64,000 bases of DNA from Paenibacillus polymyxa (lineage in GTDB: Bacteria; Bacillota; Bacilli; Paenibacillales; Paenibacillaceae). The DNA lies in NCBI RefSeq assembly GCF_018614975.1, contig NZ_JAGGNR010000047.1, forward strand, positions 1 to 64,000, given 5' to 3'. This document shows, piece by piece, positions 24,332 to 33,512 of the stretch; position 1 is the first letter of the stretch; every line of letters begins with the position of its first letter. The position numbers and the translations under genes are program-made. The notes beneath the pieces are model-generated. The model made no database searches and was not told the DNA's origin. It worked only from the letters and a program-made list of their open reading frames with translations.

Positions 24332-25063
24332 ATGGGAATGGATTATAAAAGGACGGAAGTACAGGAGTCTATATTAGACGTACATATTACAGAGGCAGGA
24401 TACGAACCAGGACAATCGACCATACGTAACATTCGAATGAGTGTGGCGCGAGGAGAACTGGTAGGTATTATCGGACCCAATGGTGCGGGCAAAAGTACCA
24501 CGATCAAAACGCTGCTGGGTCTGCTGGAACATGCGAACTATGAAGTGACAATTGGGGGAGAGGGTCGTTATGCCTATATCCCGGAGCAACCGGTTTTTTA
24601 TGAATATATGAACCTATGGGAACATCTTGATCTGGCTGCAGCGGCGTATGAAATGGAGGAAGAAGCTTTTGTTGCCAGAGCGGAGGAACTGTTGGTTCGT
24701 TTCGGTATGGACCACGTTCGGAATGATCTTCCGGCCAGTTTTTCGAAGGGCATGAGGCAGAAAATGATGCTGATGATCGGATTTCTGTCTTCGCCGGATA
24801 TCTATATTGTGGACGAGCCGTTCATCGGACTGGACCCTCGTGCAACCAAGGATTTTCTGAAGTTACTTGATGATGAACGTCGCCGCGGTGCGGGTGTGCT
24901 CATGTCTACGCATGTACTGGATACCGCTGAACGAATCTGCGACCGATTTATTCTGATTGCTTCGGGCAGATCTGCTGCCGAGGGAACATTGGATGAGATC
25001 CGTGAAGCGGCAGGATTGCCGGAAGCCTCTTTGTTTGACTGTTTCGATATACTGACATCTTAG
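24332..25063 (+). CDS. ecsA: ABC transporter ATP-binding protein, EcsA-like
   Basis: A 243-residue ABC ATPase: Walker A GPNGAGKST, Q-loop around YIPEQPVFYEY, signature SFSKGMRQKMMLMIGF, Walker B IYIVDEPFIGLDPR and the H-loop in MSTHVLDTAERICDRF. Together with the EcsB-like membrane protein encoded next, it forms an Ecs-type transporter, which in Bacillus is needed for secretion, competence and activity of the intramembrane protease RasP. ATG at 24332 with GGGAG 8 bases upstream. The assignment rests on the partner gene. Confidence 0.85.
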   Translation: MGMDYKRTEVQESILDVHITEAGYEPGQSTIRNIRMSVARGELVGIIGPNGAGKSTTIKTLLGLLEHANYEVTIGGEGRYAYIPEQPVFYEYMNLWEHLDLAAAAYEMEEEAFVARAEELLVRFGMDHVRNDLPASFSKGMRQKMMLMIGFLSSPDIYIVDEPFIGLDPRATKDFLKLLDDERRRGAGVLMSTHVLDTAERICDRFILIASGRSAAEGTLDEIREAAGLPEASLFDCFDILTS

Positions 25064-25084
25064 ATAGAGAGAGGGTGAGAGAGG

Positions 25085-26332
25085 ATGGAAACTTCCCAGC
25101 GTTATACACCACTTCGTTTATACCGGCGAAGACGCAAAGAGCACTTCAGGGAGCAAATGAAAAATCTCAGACTTGTCGTGGATTGGACGGTGTGGGTATA
25201 CCTGCTTGTTCCGGGTCTGCTCTATCTGATTGGATGGTACACAAGTCTGTGGACCAAACCACTGCCTGCATGGGCGACAGGATTACCGCTCCCCATACTG
25301 ACGGGGCTGATTGACGTCGTTATGCTTACCGGTGGTGTGTTGATATTTGTGGAGGAAGCGGATGTATTGTTTCTGAAATCAAGACCGTTGTGGATGCACA
25401 CGTTAATGAGGCAAGGGCTCTACCGGTCCTGTCTGCAACATCTGGGCAAAATGATTATGATTACAGCGCTCATTGCTCCCCTGTGGTCCCGTGTCTATGA
25501 GATGTCTAATCTCCAGATTGCACTTATGGCTGTCTGGTTTGGTGCAGTAGCGTCATTCCAAGCCATAACACTACATATGACGAAGGTTCGACATACAGGA
25601 TGGCGACGCTGGATTCAGATGATCCCTCTCGTCATTGGCATAGGTTATATGACCATTAGTGCGACATCATGGATGTATGGACAGACGTGGAAAATCAGTT
25701 TTGGAATCGTAATTATCATGCTTCTTCTGATTACAGTTGGACAGATGAGGCTACTGATGAAGGGAACGTTTGAAGGGGATGTGCGGGAGGATCTGCGGAG
25801 CAGGCTGCAGCTGACAGCTCTAATGTTAAGCCGGGCGGTGAGCAAGCCGAAAGCCCCACGAACACGGTCCATTATCTTCCGCAAACCGCGTAAATTGCTG
25901 CGCAATCGTTCCATCCCGAACCGGACAGCGGAGATTGCGTTCAAGGCATTTTTCCGAAACTCAGCTACGATGAAATTGTATTTGCAGCTTGGAGGACTAT
26001 CCATCGCAGCAGTTGCATTACCCCCTTTTCCGGTCAATATCATTGTGTGTGCGTTATTAATCATCATGTTGACGGTGATGTTTTATCGTTCCTGGGATGT
26101 GTTTGCAACGTCGGACTATGTTCAGCTTATAACGTATGACTCGGAGGCGCTGCATCTTGCAGGTTCAACGATGGTTCGGATGTTGTTCATCCCGATTGGT
26201 ATTCTTATGGGATTTACGCTGGGATTGGCCTGGCTCGGCTGGATCGTCGGTATTCTGACAGCCGCAGGTGCAGTGGTCTTCGGACTCTGTGTGTTATCCA
26301 TTGCCGGATGGGTTCGGCTGACCCGGGCCTAG
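25085..26332 (+). CDS. ecsB: EcsB-like ABC transporter membrane protein
   Basis: A 415-residue polytopic protein with the EcsB opening (RLYRRRRKEHFREQMKNLRLVVDWTVWVYLLVP) and about eight hydrophobic segments separated by a basic cytoplasmic loop (~235-300, rich in Arg/Lys). It lies 21 bases after the ATPase gene, with GAGGGTGAGAGAGG upstream of its ATG. EcsB is the only known membrane partner of EcsA. The inverted-repeat element at 26332 begins exactly at its stop codon. Confidence 0.82.
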   Translation: METSQRYTPLRLYRRRRKEHFREQMKNLRLVVDWTVWVYLLVPGLLYLIGWYTSLWTKPLPAWATGLPLPILTGLIDVVMLTGGVLIFVEEADVLFLKSRPLWMHTLMRQGLYRSCLQHLGKMIMITALIAPLWSRVYEMSNLQIALMAVWFGAVASFQAITLHMTKVRHTGWRRWIQMIPLVIGIGYMTISATSWMYGQTWKISFGIVIIMLLLITVGQMRLLMKGTFEGDVREDLRSRLQLTALMLSRAVSKPKAPRTRSIIFRKPRKLLRNRSIPNRTAEIAFKAFFRNSATMKLYLQLGGLSIAAVALPPFPVNIIVCALLIIMLTVMFYRSWDVFATSDYVQLITYDSEALHLAGSTMVRMLFIPIGILMGFTLGLAWLGWIVGILTAAGAVVFGLCVLSIAGWVRLTRA

Positions 26333-26492
26333 GACGTGTCTCAAAAACTCGCTGAAGTTCATCTTTTACCGCCTTTTCGCCCCATGCTGTGTCACTTTCC
26401 CTTGACGTGCCCCGGCACGCCTGCGGAAAACTTCCTTGCTTGGAACGAAAATTCGGCAAAATCTGCTTCCTTCGGAGTTTTCAGACACGCCC
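26332..26492. repeat. Inverted-repeat-bounded element after ecsB
   Basis: About 160 bp bounded by imperfect ~18 bp inverted repeats: GGACGTGTCTCAAAAACTC (26332-26350) and GAGTTTTCAGACACGCCC (26475-26492). An internal palindrome GTGCC-CC-GGCAC lies in the middle. No coding frame. The form is that of a MITE or other dispersed non-autonomous repeat; only one copy is in the window. It starts on the last base of ecsB. Confidence 0.7.
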
Positions 26493-26608
26493 TAAAGGAA
26501 TTCCTTTCTAAGTCAGAGCATATCACGCGCAATATCTGACCATGCTATAGAAGAAGAATCTCATCTATGGATGATGAGAGATTAGCTGTAGCAAGGAGGA
26601 AAGAGACG

Positions 26609-26992
26609 ATGATGGACAATAGCGAATTACAGGTGCATTTCTCAGACGATTCAGCGTTGAATGCCGCCAGGGCAACCTTGGAGGAATTGGGATATAAGCC
26701 ATATCAGTCCGGCCCGCTGGAATTGTACATCCCCACAGATCGGCAAGATCCTCAGTCTGCCGTAGAGATTGTACAATCTCATGGAGGAAGTGCCGTATTT
26801 GCCGCGCAAACGGAAGAGCTGGATCAGTTTCAGAATATATCGATTCCGGCTCATCTCGTGAATGAAGACTGGAATGAGGGTTATGCGAACGGAAACCAGG
26901 GAAGCCAGACGGAGCAAGGCAGACATAACTATAGCGATGACCCGACATACGATGATTCGGCTGATGGATTTTCAGGCAGTGTCAAAGCATAG
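26609..26992 (+). CDS. Hypothetical acidic protein
   Basis: A 127-residue soluble protein that I do not recognise. The N-terminal ~70 residues (LQVHFSDDSALNAARATLEELGYKPYQSGPLELYI, then AVEIVQSHGGSAVFA) have the beta-alpha-beta rhythm of a ferredoxin-like or ACT-like fold. The C-terminal ~45 residues are low-complexity and acidic (NEDWNEGYANGNQGSQ..., DDPTYDDSADGF). AAGGAGG ribosome site 9 bases before the ATG; no signal peptide. A single gene, closed by a strong terminator. Confidence 0.75.
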   Translation: MMDNSELQVHFSDDSALNAARATLEELGYKPYQSGPLELYIPTDRQDPQSAVEIVQSHGGSAVFAAQTEELDQFQNISIPAHLVNEDWNEGYANGNQGSQTEQGRHNYSDDPTYDDSADGFSGSVKA

Positions 26993-27051
26993 AAGGGAAA
27001 TATCACAAGCTAAGAGCAGTTCGGGCCAATTTTTCTAAAATGGAACAATGC

Positions 27052-27096
27052 CCAAAAACCCCGATCGTCCACAGATGTGGCTATCGGGGTTTTTGG
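27052..27096. terminator. Bidirectional terminator
   Basis: Perfect 14 bp arms CCAAAAACCCCGAT (27052-27065) and ATCGGGGTTTTTGG (27083-27096), between convergent genes. Confidence 0.92.
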
Positions 27097-27127
27097 CAAT
27101 TCATCATGCGCTTAAAGTGTGTAATAC

Positions 27128-28399
27128 CTAGTATAGTTTAGCGTGTTTATATTCTGCGGCATGCATACCAGCCGTATATCCCGTGGAGAATGCAGCGGTG
27201 ATATTATACCCTCCAGTGTAGCCGTGAATATCCAAAACTTCACCGCAAAAGAATAGTCCAGGCAGCAGCTTGGATTCCATTGTTTTTGGGTATATCTCCT
27301 TTAAGTGGATTCCTCCCCCGGTAACAAAGGCTTCCTTGAGCGATCTCGTTCCGTCTGCACGGAAGGTAAAAGCTTTCATTAGCCCACACAAGTTACTTAA
27401 CATACCTTTGGGGAAATGGTGGAACGTAAGGTCATCGGTGATCTCTGCCCGTTTCATCATTAAGGGAATCATACGTTCAGGAACCCATGTTTTTAAGATG
27501 TTTTTGACAGCCTTGCGGGATTCTTGTTCTAATACCTGTTGCACCTGTGCTTCCAATGCACCTAGGGACAGCTCCGGGAACAGATCAATGCTCATCATGA
27601 CCTGTGGGTTTCCAGACTTCATCTGAACCTTGCGGATAAATTGGCTGCAACGCAGTGCGACGGGTCCAGACACTCCAAAATGCGTGAAGATCATATCCCC
27701 GCGATGGGAGATGACTGTTTTACCTTTGGCATCCACTACGGATAGAGCGATATCCCTCAAAGACAAACCTTGCAGTTCTTTGGACTGAATCCAACTCTCT
27801 CCAGACACAATGGGCACTTCGGTCGGATATAATTCTGTAATTGTGTGACCCGCAGCCTCAGCCCAAGGATAACCGTCTCCGGTAGATCCGGTTTGGGGTA
27901 CGGATTTGCCGCCGGTAGCGATGATGACAGAGCGTCCAAGAATGGTTTGACCGGATATCAATTTAACACCCTGTACCTGCTGACCGTTCTGAATAATTTC
28001 CTTGACCGGTTCTTTGGTACGAATCTCAACGCCGAGGGAGACAATCTTGCCTACCAGCGCATCCACGACTGTTTTCGCTTTATCGGTTACAGGGAACATT
28101 CTGCCGTTGTCTTCTTCTTTCAGGGCAATTCCGAGATTCTCGAAGAAACGCATGATTCCCTGGTTGTCCAAATTTTGAAACGAACTATATAAAAAGCGTC
28201 CATTACCCGGAATATGTCGGATGAGTTCATCCGTTTCCTTGGCATTGGTTACATTGCATCGACCTCCGCCAGAGATGCCGAGTTTACGACCCAGTTGATC
28301 TCCTTTATCCAGCAGAAGCACGGAGGCACCATGCTCGGCAGCAGCAACGCAAGCCATCAGGCCCGCAGATCCACCACCAATTACAATGACATCATACAT
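27128..28399 (-). CDS. NAD(P)/FAD-dependent oxidoreductase (HI0933/BaiN family)
   Basis: A 423-residue flavoprotein. The N-terminal Rossmann motif DVIVIGGGSAGLMACVAAAEHGASVLLLDKG binds FAD, followed by GRKLGISGGGRCNVTNA and the C-terminal GEVLDIHGYTGGYNITAAFSTGYTAG, all diagnostic of the HI0933 family (YtfP/BaiN-like). The physiological substrate of the Bacillales members is unknown. RBS GAGGGTAATAAC before the ATG. It is a single gene divergent from the PAS kinase. Confidence 0.93.
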   Translation of the reverse strand: MYDVIVIGGGSAGLMACVAAAEHGASVLLLDKGDQLGRKLGISGGGRCNVTNAKETDELIRHIPGNGRFLYSSFQNLDNQGIMRFFENLGIALKEEDNGRMFPVTDKAKTVVDALVGKIVSLGVEIRTKEPVKEIIQNGQQVQGVKLISGQTILGRSVIIATGGKSVPQTGSTGDGYPWAEAAGHTITELYPTEVPIVSGESWIQSKELQGLSLRDIALSVVDAKGKTVISHRGDMIFTHFGVSGPVALRCSQFIRKVQMKSGNPQVMMSIDLFPELSLGALEAQVQQVLEQESRKAVKNILKTWVPERMIPLMMKRAEITDDLTFHHFPKGMLSNLCGLMKAFTFRADGTRSLKEAFVTGGGIHLKEIYPKTMESKLLPGLFFCGEVLDIHGYTGGYNITAAFSTGYTAGMHAAEYKHAKLY

Positions 28400-28594
28400 A
28401 TGTTATTACCCTCTTTTTTCATTGATTTTGTCTGTTTTACGTAAAATGTGTCTACTCCTGGCTTTTTCTGAAATATAATGGAGTTATGAGCAGTTCTATT
28501 GTGCAGTCTTAAGGGATATATTGTATTATACTGTCGCCTATGTTTTAATCAGAAATACATGAGGGAATGTGCAGGCAGAGGAGGAGATGGCATT

Positions 28595-30289
28595 GTGGTT
28601 GCGTTAAAAGACATGCTTTTACAAGTACTGCTGGCAGGGTCGGCGGTATTTCTGATTCCCTTATTCCTTCTGGTACTCTCCAAGCGGGCTATTGCCAGAA
28701 TGGAACATGCCGGAACCGTTCATACCAGTTTTGCTGTGACAAGTGCCCTGAGCATGTTATTGTGTCTGCTGTTTGCGCTCTATGCAAGTCCGGTGGCCGT
28801 ACCCATATCATTAAGCATCGTACCTGTGACACTTGTTATTCTGTATTGTAAGTCTGTTATAGGCGTAACGCTGTCCATTCTACATATTCTCTTCTATTTT
28901 CTTTTTGCGCATCCCTATGATCTGTACGGATTTCTCCTTCATACGGGCATTCTTCTCTATCCTATTGTATGGTTGTCTGCCAAACGATTCAAGCATAATA
29001 CACCTTCACGCAAAATGGCGATCCTCATCATCCTGATTACAATGGAACTGATTGTAACGAGTCTGTTATGGATCGCATCCCTCCAGAATGAATCCACATA
29101 CTCTGCGACCTACATGATACTTACAGCACTTGGATATACGGCTGGAGCCATTGTTGCGGGCAGTCTGAGTCTGCTATGGCTGGAACGGATGAAGCACTAT
29201 CGCGGGCTGGAGCAGCATCTCTCGGAAGTCCACGACCGATACATAGCCGAAACGGAGAAACTTCATCAGATTCTGAATGCAGTGCCTCTCTCCATTGCTA
29301 CCGTAGATAAACAAGGCACAGTGATGTTTGTCAATGAGATGATGGAGCAAACCGCAAGGGAGCAGCTGCCTTGTACCTCCACGCCTGATCTCATTGGACA
29401 GCCTGCCAGTCAATTTGTTGAACAAGGTCAGGCGGATAAGATGGATAAAAGCATTCGCAGAGCCATCGTTCATGGTGAGATTAGTGGGTTGACCGTTCGT
29501 TACGGTGCACACGTATTTCAGTCCCGAACCGTACCGATTTATGCCTTTTCAACAGAGTCTGCGAGAGAAGTTACAGGAGCCATGCTGATCATACAGGATA
29601 TCACGGAGCTTGAGATGCTGCGAAGTGAACTGGATAATGTGGATCGTCTCAGTCTGGTGGGGCAGATGGCTGCAAGCATTACGCATGAGGTGCGTAATCC
29701 AATGGCGGTTGTGCGGGGCTTCCTCCAACTCATGCAGGAAAAGAGTCCGGACTCCCTCGATCACTATTACCGGATCGTTATGGAAGAGCTGGACCGGGCC
29801 AACAGTATCATTAATGATTTCTTGTCTTTGGCTCAGAATCGTATTGCCGAGAAAGAAGAATCCCAGTTGCATGATATCATACATGAACTCAGTCCGTTGT
29901 TATGGGCGGATGCGAACCTGCGTGGTCAGAGTATTGAACTCATGTTGGCCCATAATGTGCCGAAGCTGCATCTCAATTCAAAGGAAATCAAACAGGTGGT
30001 GTTGAACCTGGCTCGTAACGGGATGGAAGCCATGAATGAGAAGGGTGTGCTTACGCTGGAGACGCGGATAGTGGATGATAAGGTGGAACTGTGTGTACGT
30101 GACACAGGACCTGGTCTACCCAGAGTGAAGAAGGAAAAGCTGTTTGAACCTTTCTACACGACAAAAGCCAAGGGAACCGGACTTGGATTGTCCATGTGCC
30201 TGAGTATCGTGGAACGACATAACGGAACCATTACTGTGGAATCGGAGGAAGGTCAGGGCACCACCTTCAAAGTGGCATTTGAACGTTAG
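28595..30289 (+). CDS. Membrane PAS sensor histidine kinase (sporulation-kinase-like)
   Basis: A 564-residue kinase. About six N-terminal hydrophobic helices (~1-200), then a PAS domain (~220-330; HQILNAVPLSIATVDKQGTVMFVNEMM), a HisKA domain with the phosphorylated His in ITHEVRNPMAVVRGFLQLMQE, and a HATPase with NLARNGMEAM, DTGPGLP and GTGLGLSMCLSIV. The HEVRNP(M/L)xxVRGFLQL block and the architecture match KinB-type kinases that feed the Spo0A phosphorelay. No response regulator is adjacent, which also fits. The GTG at 28595 is chosen because GAGGAG lies 8 bases upstream. Confidence 0.88.
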   Translation: MVALKDMLLQVLLAGSAVFLIPLFLLVLSKRAIARMEHAGTVHTSFAVTSALSMLLCLLFALYASPVAVPISLSIVPVTLVILYCKSVIGVTLSILHILFYFLFAHPYDLYGFLLHTGILLYPIVWLSAKRFKHNTPSRKMAILIILITMELIVTSLLWIASLQNESTYSATYMILTALGYTAGAIVAGSLSLLWLERMKHYRGLEQHLSEVHDRYIAETEKLHQILNAVPLSIATVDKQGTVMFVNEMMEQTAREQLPCTSTPDLIGQPASQFVEQGQADKMDKSIRRAIVHGEISGLTVRYGAHVFQSRTVPIYAFSTESAREVTGAMLIIQDITELEMLRSELDNVDRLSLVGQMAASITHEVRNPMAVVRGFLQLMQEKSPDSLDHYYRIVMEELDRANSIINDFLSLAQNRIAEKEESQLHDIIHELSPLLWADANLRGQSIELMLAHNVPKLHLNSKEIKQVVLNLARNGMEAMNEKGVLTLETRIVDDKVELCVRDTGPGLPRVKKEKLFEPFYTTKAKGTGLGLSMCLSIVERHNGTITVESEEGQGTTFKVAFER

Positions 30290-30510
30290 TCATTCAGCAT
30301 ATTTTGCCAGACATTGAGACATAATATTATGGAAGAAGCCTTTCCGCAGGCGGTTTCTGAATCTTGCTTTCATTGCTTATGGATGTATAATAGGAATAGC
30401 ACATCATTACATCCATAATGTTCGATATGAATGTAACGTTGTTTTGGAGAGTAATTCGCCTTTAATTCTATCGAGATCATAGAACAACCATTTATAAGGA
30501 GTGAAACCGA

Positions 30511-30945
30511 ATGTCGATGTCATTTGATCAATACATGAAAGATATGGTTCAACCCATGCGGGATGAGTTAACTCGTCTAGGAATCCAGGAGTTGCGTACT
30601 CCTGAAGAAGTGGAAGCAAGTCTTCCGGATGCAAAAGGAACAGCACTGGTTGTCATTAACTCTGTCTGCGGATGTGCCGCGGGTCAATGTCGCCCAGGTG
30701 TGTCCCAAGCACTTCAGCACGATATTACACCGGATCACCTGTACACTGTATTTGCTGGTCAGGACAAAGAAGCAACTGCAAAAGCACGTGAATTCTTTGC
30801 ACCGTATCCGCCATCTTCGCCGTCCATCGCTCTGATGAAAGACGGAGAACTCGTTCACTTTATCGAGCGTCATCAAGTGGAAGACCGTTCTGCAGAGGAA
30901 ATTGCGGCTGATCTCAAAAGTGCATTTGACCGTTACTGCCGTTAA
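30511..30945 (+). CDS. BrxA/BrxB family bacilliredoxin
   Basis: A 144-residue bacilliredoxin (YphP/YqiW family). The active site reads INSVCGCAAGQCRPG, containing the CGC motif that removes bacillithiol from oxidised proteins. Start MSMSFDQYMKDMVQPMRDEL and the SPSIALMKDGELVHFIERH strand are typical. Length is normal. AAGGAGTG precedes the ATG; a GC-rich terminator follows. Its presence implies that the host makes bacillithiol. Confidence 0.95.
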   Translation: MSMSFDQYMKDMVQPMRDELTRLGIQELRTPEEVEASLPDAKGTALVVINSVCGCAAGQCRPGVSQALQHDITPDHLYTVFAGQDKEATAKAREFFAPYPPSSPSIALMKDGELVHFIERHQVEDRSAEEIAADLKSAFDRYCR

Positions 30946-30957
30946 TTCGCTCCATAG

Positions 30958-30998
30958 AACGCCCCGCCCTTCGGATCACCGATGCCGGGGCGTTTCAT
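30958..30998 (+). terminator. Terminator after bacilliredoxin
   Basis: AACGCCCCG (30958-30966) with CGGGGCGTT (30986-30994), then TCATTTT. Confidence 0.85.
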
Positions 30999-31083
30999 TT
31001 TGGATAGATAAGGTTATTGAACCATTCGTACCTTTCAAGCTGGACATCAAATTTCATTCATTTAGAAACGGGGTGTGTGAACG

Positions 31084-31893
31084 ATGAGTTTGCAACAACA
31101 GATCATCGCTGAATTGAAGGTTAAACCAAGCATTAATGAAGAAGAGGAAGTACGCAAGCGTGTTGATTTTCTGAAGACGTATGTGAAAAATGCGGGTGCC
31201 AAGGGTTTGCTGATTGCGATCAGCGGCGGTATTGACAGTGCAGTGGCTACGGCGCTTTGCAAAAAAGCGACGGACGAGCTTACGGAAGAGAATAAGCAAG
31301 AGTACAAAACGCTTGGTGTGTTTCAACCGTATGGTGAACAATACGATATCGACCACAGCTACGCTGTAGCCAAAGCATACGATCTGAAGCATGTCGTGGA
31401 AACCAATATTGAAGATGCAGTTAACGAGATTGCACTGGAAGTGGAGCAAGGCTTCAAATCCCTGGGCAGCCCACGTCATATGACTCACCAAGGCAAAGGT
31501 AATGTTAAGGCGAGAACTCGTATGGTTATGCAATATGCGCTTTCGTTTGAAGAAAACCTGCTCGTTGTAGGTACGGATCATGCGTCCGAAGCCATCACGG
31601 GCTTCTATACCAAATGGGGCGACGGTGCTGTGGATATCACACCACTGAGCACCCTGAACAAACGTCAGGTACGCCAGCTGGCAGCATATCTTAACGTGCC
31701 ACAAGCTATTTTGGACAAAGCACCATCGGCAGGGCTGTGGGAAGGTCAGACGGACGAAGATGAGCTGGGAATTTCATATGAAGCGAACAGCGACTATCTC
31801 GAAGGCAAACAGATCGATCCGGCTGCACAAGAGCGCCTCGAAGCGTTCTATACGCGTACCCATCACAAACGAAATGCCATTCCAGGTATCTAA
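31084..31893 (+). CDS. nadE: Ammonia-dependent NAD+ synthetase
   Basis: A 269-residue NadE of the short, ammonia-using type (no nitrilase domain). The ATP pyrophosphatase P-loop LIAISGGIDSAVATALC, VVGTDHASEAITGFYTKWGDGAVDITPLSTLNKRQVRQLA and the C-terminal APSAGLWEGQTDEDELG are clear. It makes NAD from deamido-NAD, ATP and NH3. GGGGTG lies upstream of the ATG; a perfect terminator follows at 31931. Confidence 0.97.
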   Translation: MSLQQQIIAELKVKPSINEEEEVRKRVDFLKTYVKNAGAKGLLIAISGGIDSAVATALCKKATDELTEENKQEYKTLGVFQPYGEQYDIDHSYAVAKAYDLKHVVETNIEDAVNEIALEVEQGFKSLGSPRHMTHQGKGNVKARTRMVMQYALSFEENLLVVGTDHASEAITGFYTKWGDGAVDITPLSTLNKRQVRQLAAYLNVPQAILDKAPSAGLWEGQTDEDELGISYEANSDYLEGKQIDPAAQERLEAFYTRTHHKRNAIPGI

Positions 31894-31930
31894 TACGGAT
31901 GGATGAGCATGATCGTTATATAGGGAATGC

Positions 31931-31964
31931 AAAAAGAGTCACTGCTCACGCAGTGACTCTTTTT
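31931..31964 (+). terminator. Terminator after nadE
   Basis: Perfect 14 bp arms AAAAAGAGTCACTG (31931-31944) and CAGTGACTCTTTTT (31951-31964). Confidence 0.93.
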
Positions 31965-32019
31965 GTTATGTGGAACGAGAAACCGCAAAAATCCAAGTGA
32001 CTACTATATTAAAGATGAG

Positions 32020-32835
32020 TTAGCTATTCCAGTCTTTGATCTGTTGCAGGGTTTGGGAGATGGCTTGCTCCAGTTGCGGAGTGGTTTCATTAAATGGATG
32101 TACCGTATTAAAGGTGTGGTTCCCTTCAGGTATCTGGTGCCATGGGATATCAGGGCGTGTTTGCACAAGTGCGGCAGAACCGTCCCTCAGACGCTGGGGG
32201 TCTTCTGTTCCCTGAATGAGTGCGACTCGCACAGGTGAAGAAGCCAAGCGGTCAATGATAGCGTAACGTTCGCTATGCTTGTCCAGGTCTTCCAGAATAG
32301 CCACGTCCAGTGGCATCTGCTGGCCTGTTCGTCCGTTAACGACATGGCTGCGGCCATGCGTACGCATTTCTTCTTTTTGCTCCGCTGTGAAGAGATCCAG
32401 ATTGGTTACGCCGTTCCAGGAGATGACACCTGCCACCTGCTCGGGATGATCCAGTGCATAGACGAGACTTACGCCCGCACCGCGGCTATGGCCAACCAAG
32501 TATACAGGAAGTCCAGTGAGCTCAGGTTGTGTAACCACATGTTCCAGTACCAGGGCCAGATCGGCAAGCTCTCGGCTGTACGTATTCACTGCGAACTTTT
32601 CAAGTTCAGAGAATTGCTCCAGATATTCGCCGATACCGTTGTGAGAGAAATTAAAGGTCAGCACATGATGCGTCTGGCTTAGCTGTGAAGCTGCGTAGGG
32701 GAACATGCCCCAGTCTTTGAAGCCTTTGTATCCGTGAGCCAGAATGATGACACCTTGAGCGGGTTGTTGTGCAGGGAAAAAGTCCCCGCGAATGATCGCA
32801 TCTACGTCAGTGGGCAATTCAAAAGTTATGGGCAT
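32020..32835 (-). CDS. Alpha/beta hydrolase
   Basis: A 271-residue soluble alpha/beta hydrolase. The oxyanion-hole strand VIILAHGYKGFKDWGMFPY, the nucleophile elbow VGHSRGAGVSL (Ser in GHSRG), an acidic residue in LIQGTEDPQRL and the catalytic His in GNHTF complete the triad. No signal peptide. It is related to the dienelactone hydrolase/prolyl-oligopeptidase-like esterases; the substrate is unknown. AGGAGGTC before the ATG. Confidence 0.9.
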   Translation of the reverse strand: MPITFELPTDVDAIIRGDFFPAQQPAQGVIILAHGYKGFKDWGMFPYAASQLSQTHHVLTFNFSHNGIGEYLEQFSELEKFAVNTYSRELADLALVLEHVVTQPELTGLPVYLVGHSRGAGVSLVYALDHPEQVAGVISWNGVTNLDLFTAEQKEEMRTHGRSHVVNGRTGQQMPLDVAILEDLDKHSERYAIIDRLASSPVRVALIQGTEDPQRLRDGSAALVQTRPDIPWHQIPEGNHTFNTVHPFNETTPQLEQAISQTLQQIKDWNS

Positions 32836-33084
32836 TATTCAGACCTCCTAAGAATTTCAGACGACTCCTGATTCATATTTTAGCATATATGGTAATGCGG
32901 ATAGGCACTCGCTTCTGTGCGCACCTCCTGCTACAATAGAATACGTGTTCGGAGAGTTACGGATCATGTGATCGAATGGAGATCTTTTACAATGCATGTT
33001 CAAAAAGAGCGGTTTTCAGTACCGAGAAGATGGGACTTTTTGAATAACCTCTTACAGTATAAAAGATTAAGCGGGTGAACGTTG

Positions 33085-33483
33085 ATGATATATGGCATTG
33101 GTAATGATGTGCTGGAGATTGGACGTATGCGGAAGCTGCTGTCCGGTCGTCATGCAGAAGCTTTTCTGAAACGAATTTTAACGCCAGCAGAGCGGGAGAT
33201 CGCGGTTCGTCGAGGGAAGCGGATGACGGAGTTTGTATCCGGTCGATTTGCAGCGAAAGAAGCGGTGTCCAAGGCATTTGGCTGCGGTATTGGTGGCGTC
33301 ATGGGCTTCACTGATATTGAGGTGCTGCCTGATGGGACAGGACGTCCAGTGGCCTCGCTGTCCAGTCAAGCCTGGGAACGTCTGCAGCTGCCATACGATA
33401 AGCAATATGACATTCATTTGAGTATTACACATCAGACGGAATTGGCAGCGGCCTTTGCGATCGTGGAGCAGATGGAAAAGTAG
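33085..33483 (+). CDS. acpS: Holo-[acyl-carrier-protein] synthase
   Basis: A 132-residue AcpS: IYGIGNDVLEIGRM (metal-binding Asp), LTPAEREIAVRRGKRMTEFVSGRFAAKEAVSKAFG (Glu/Lys signature) and the C-terminal HLSITHQTELAAAFAIVE. It transfers phosphopantetheine from CoA to acyl carrier protein. ATG at 33085 with GGGTG upstream. MutY follows after 29 bases, so the two are probably co-transcribed. Confidence 0.96.
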   Translation: MIYGIGNDVLEIGRMRKLLSGRHAEAFLKRILTPAEREIAVRRGKRMTEFVSGRFAAKEAVSKAFGCGIGGVMGFTDIEVLPDGTGRPVASLSSQAWERLQLPYDKQYDIHLSITHQTELAAAFAIVEQMEK

Positions 33484-33512
33484 TTAGCTTGGCAATAGGA
33501 GAGGACGGAAAT

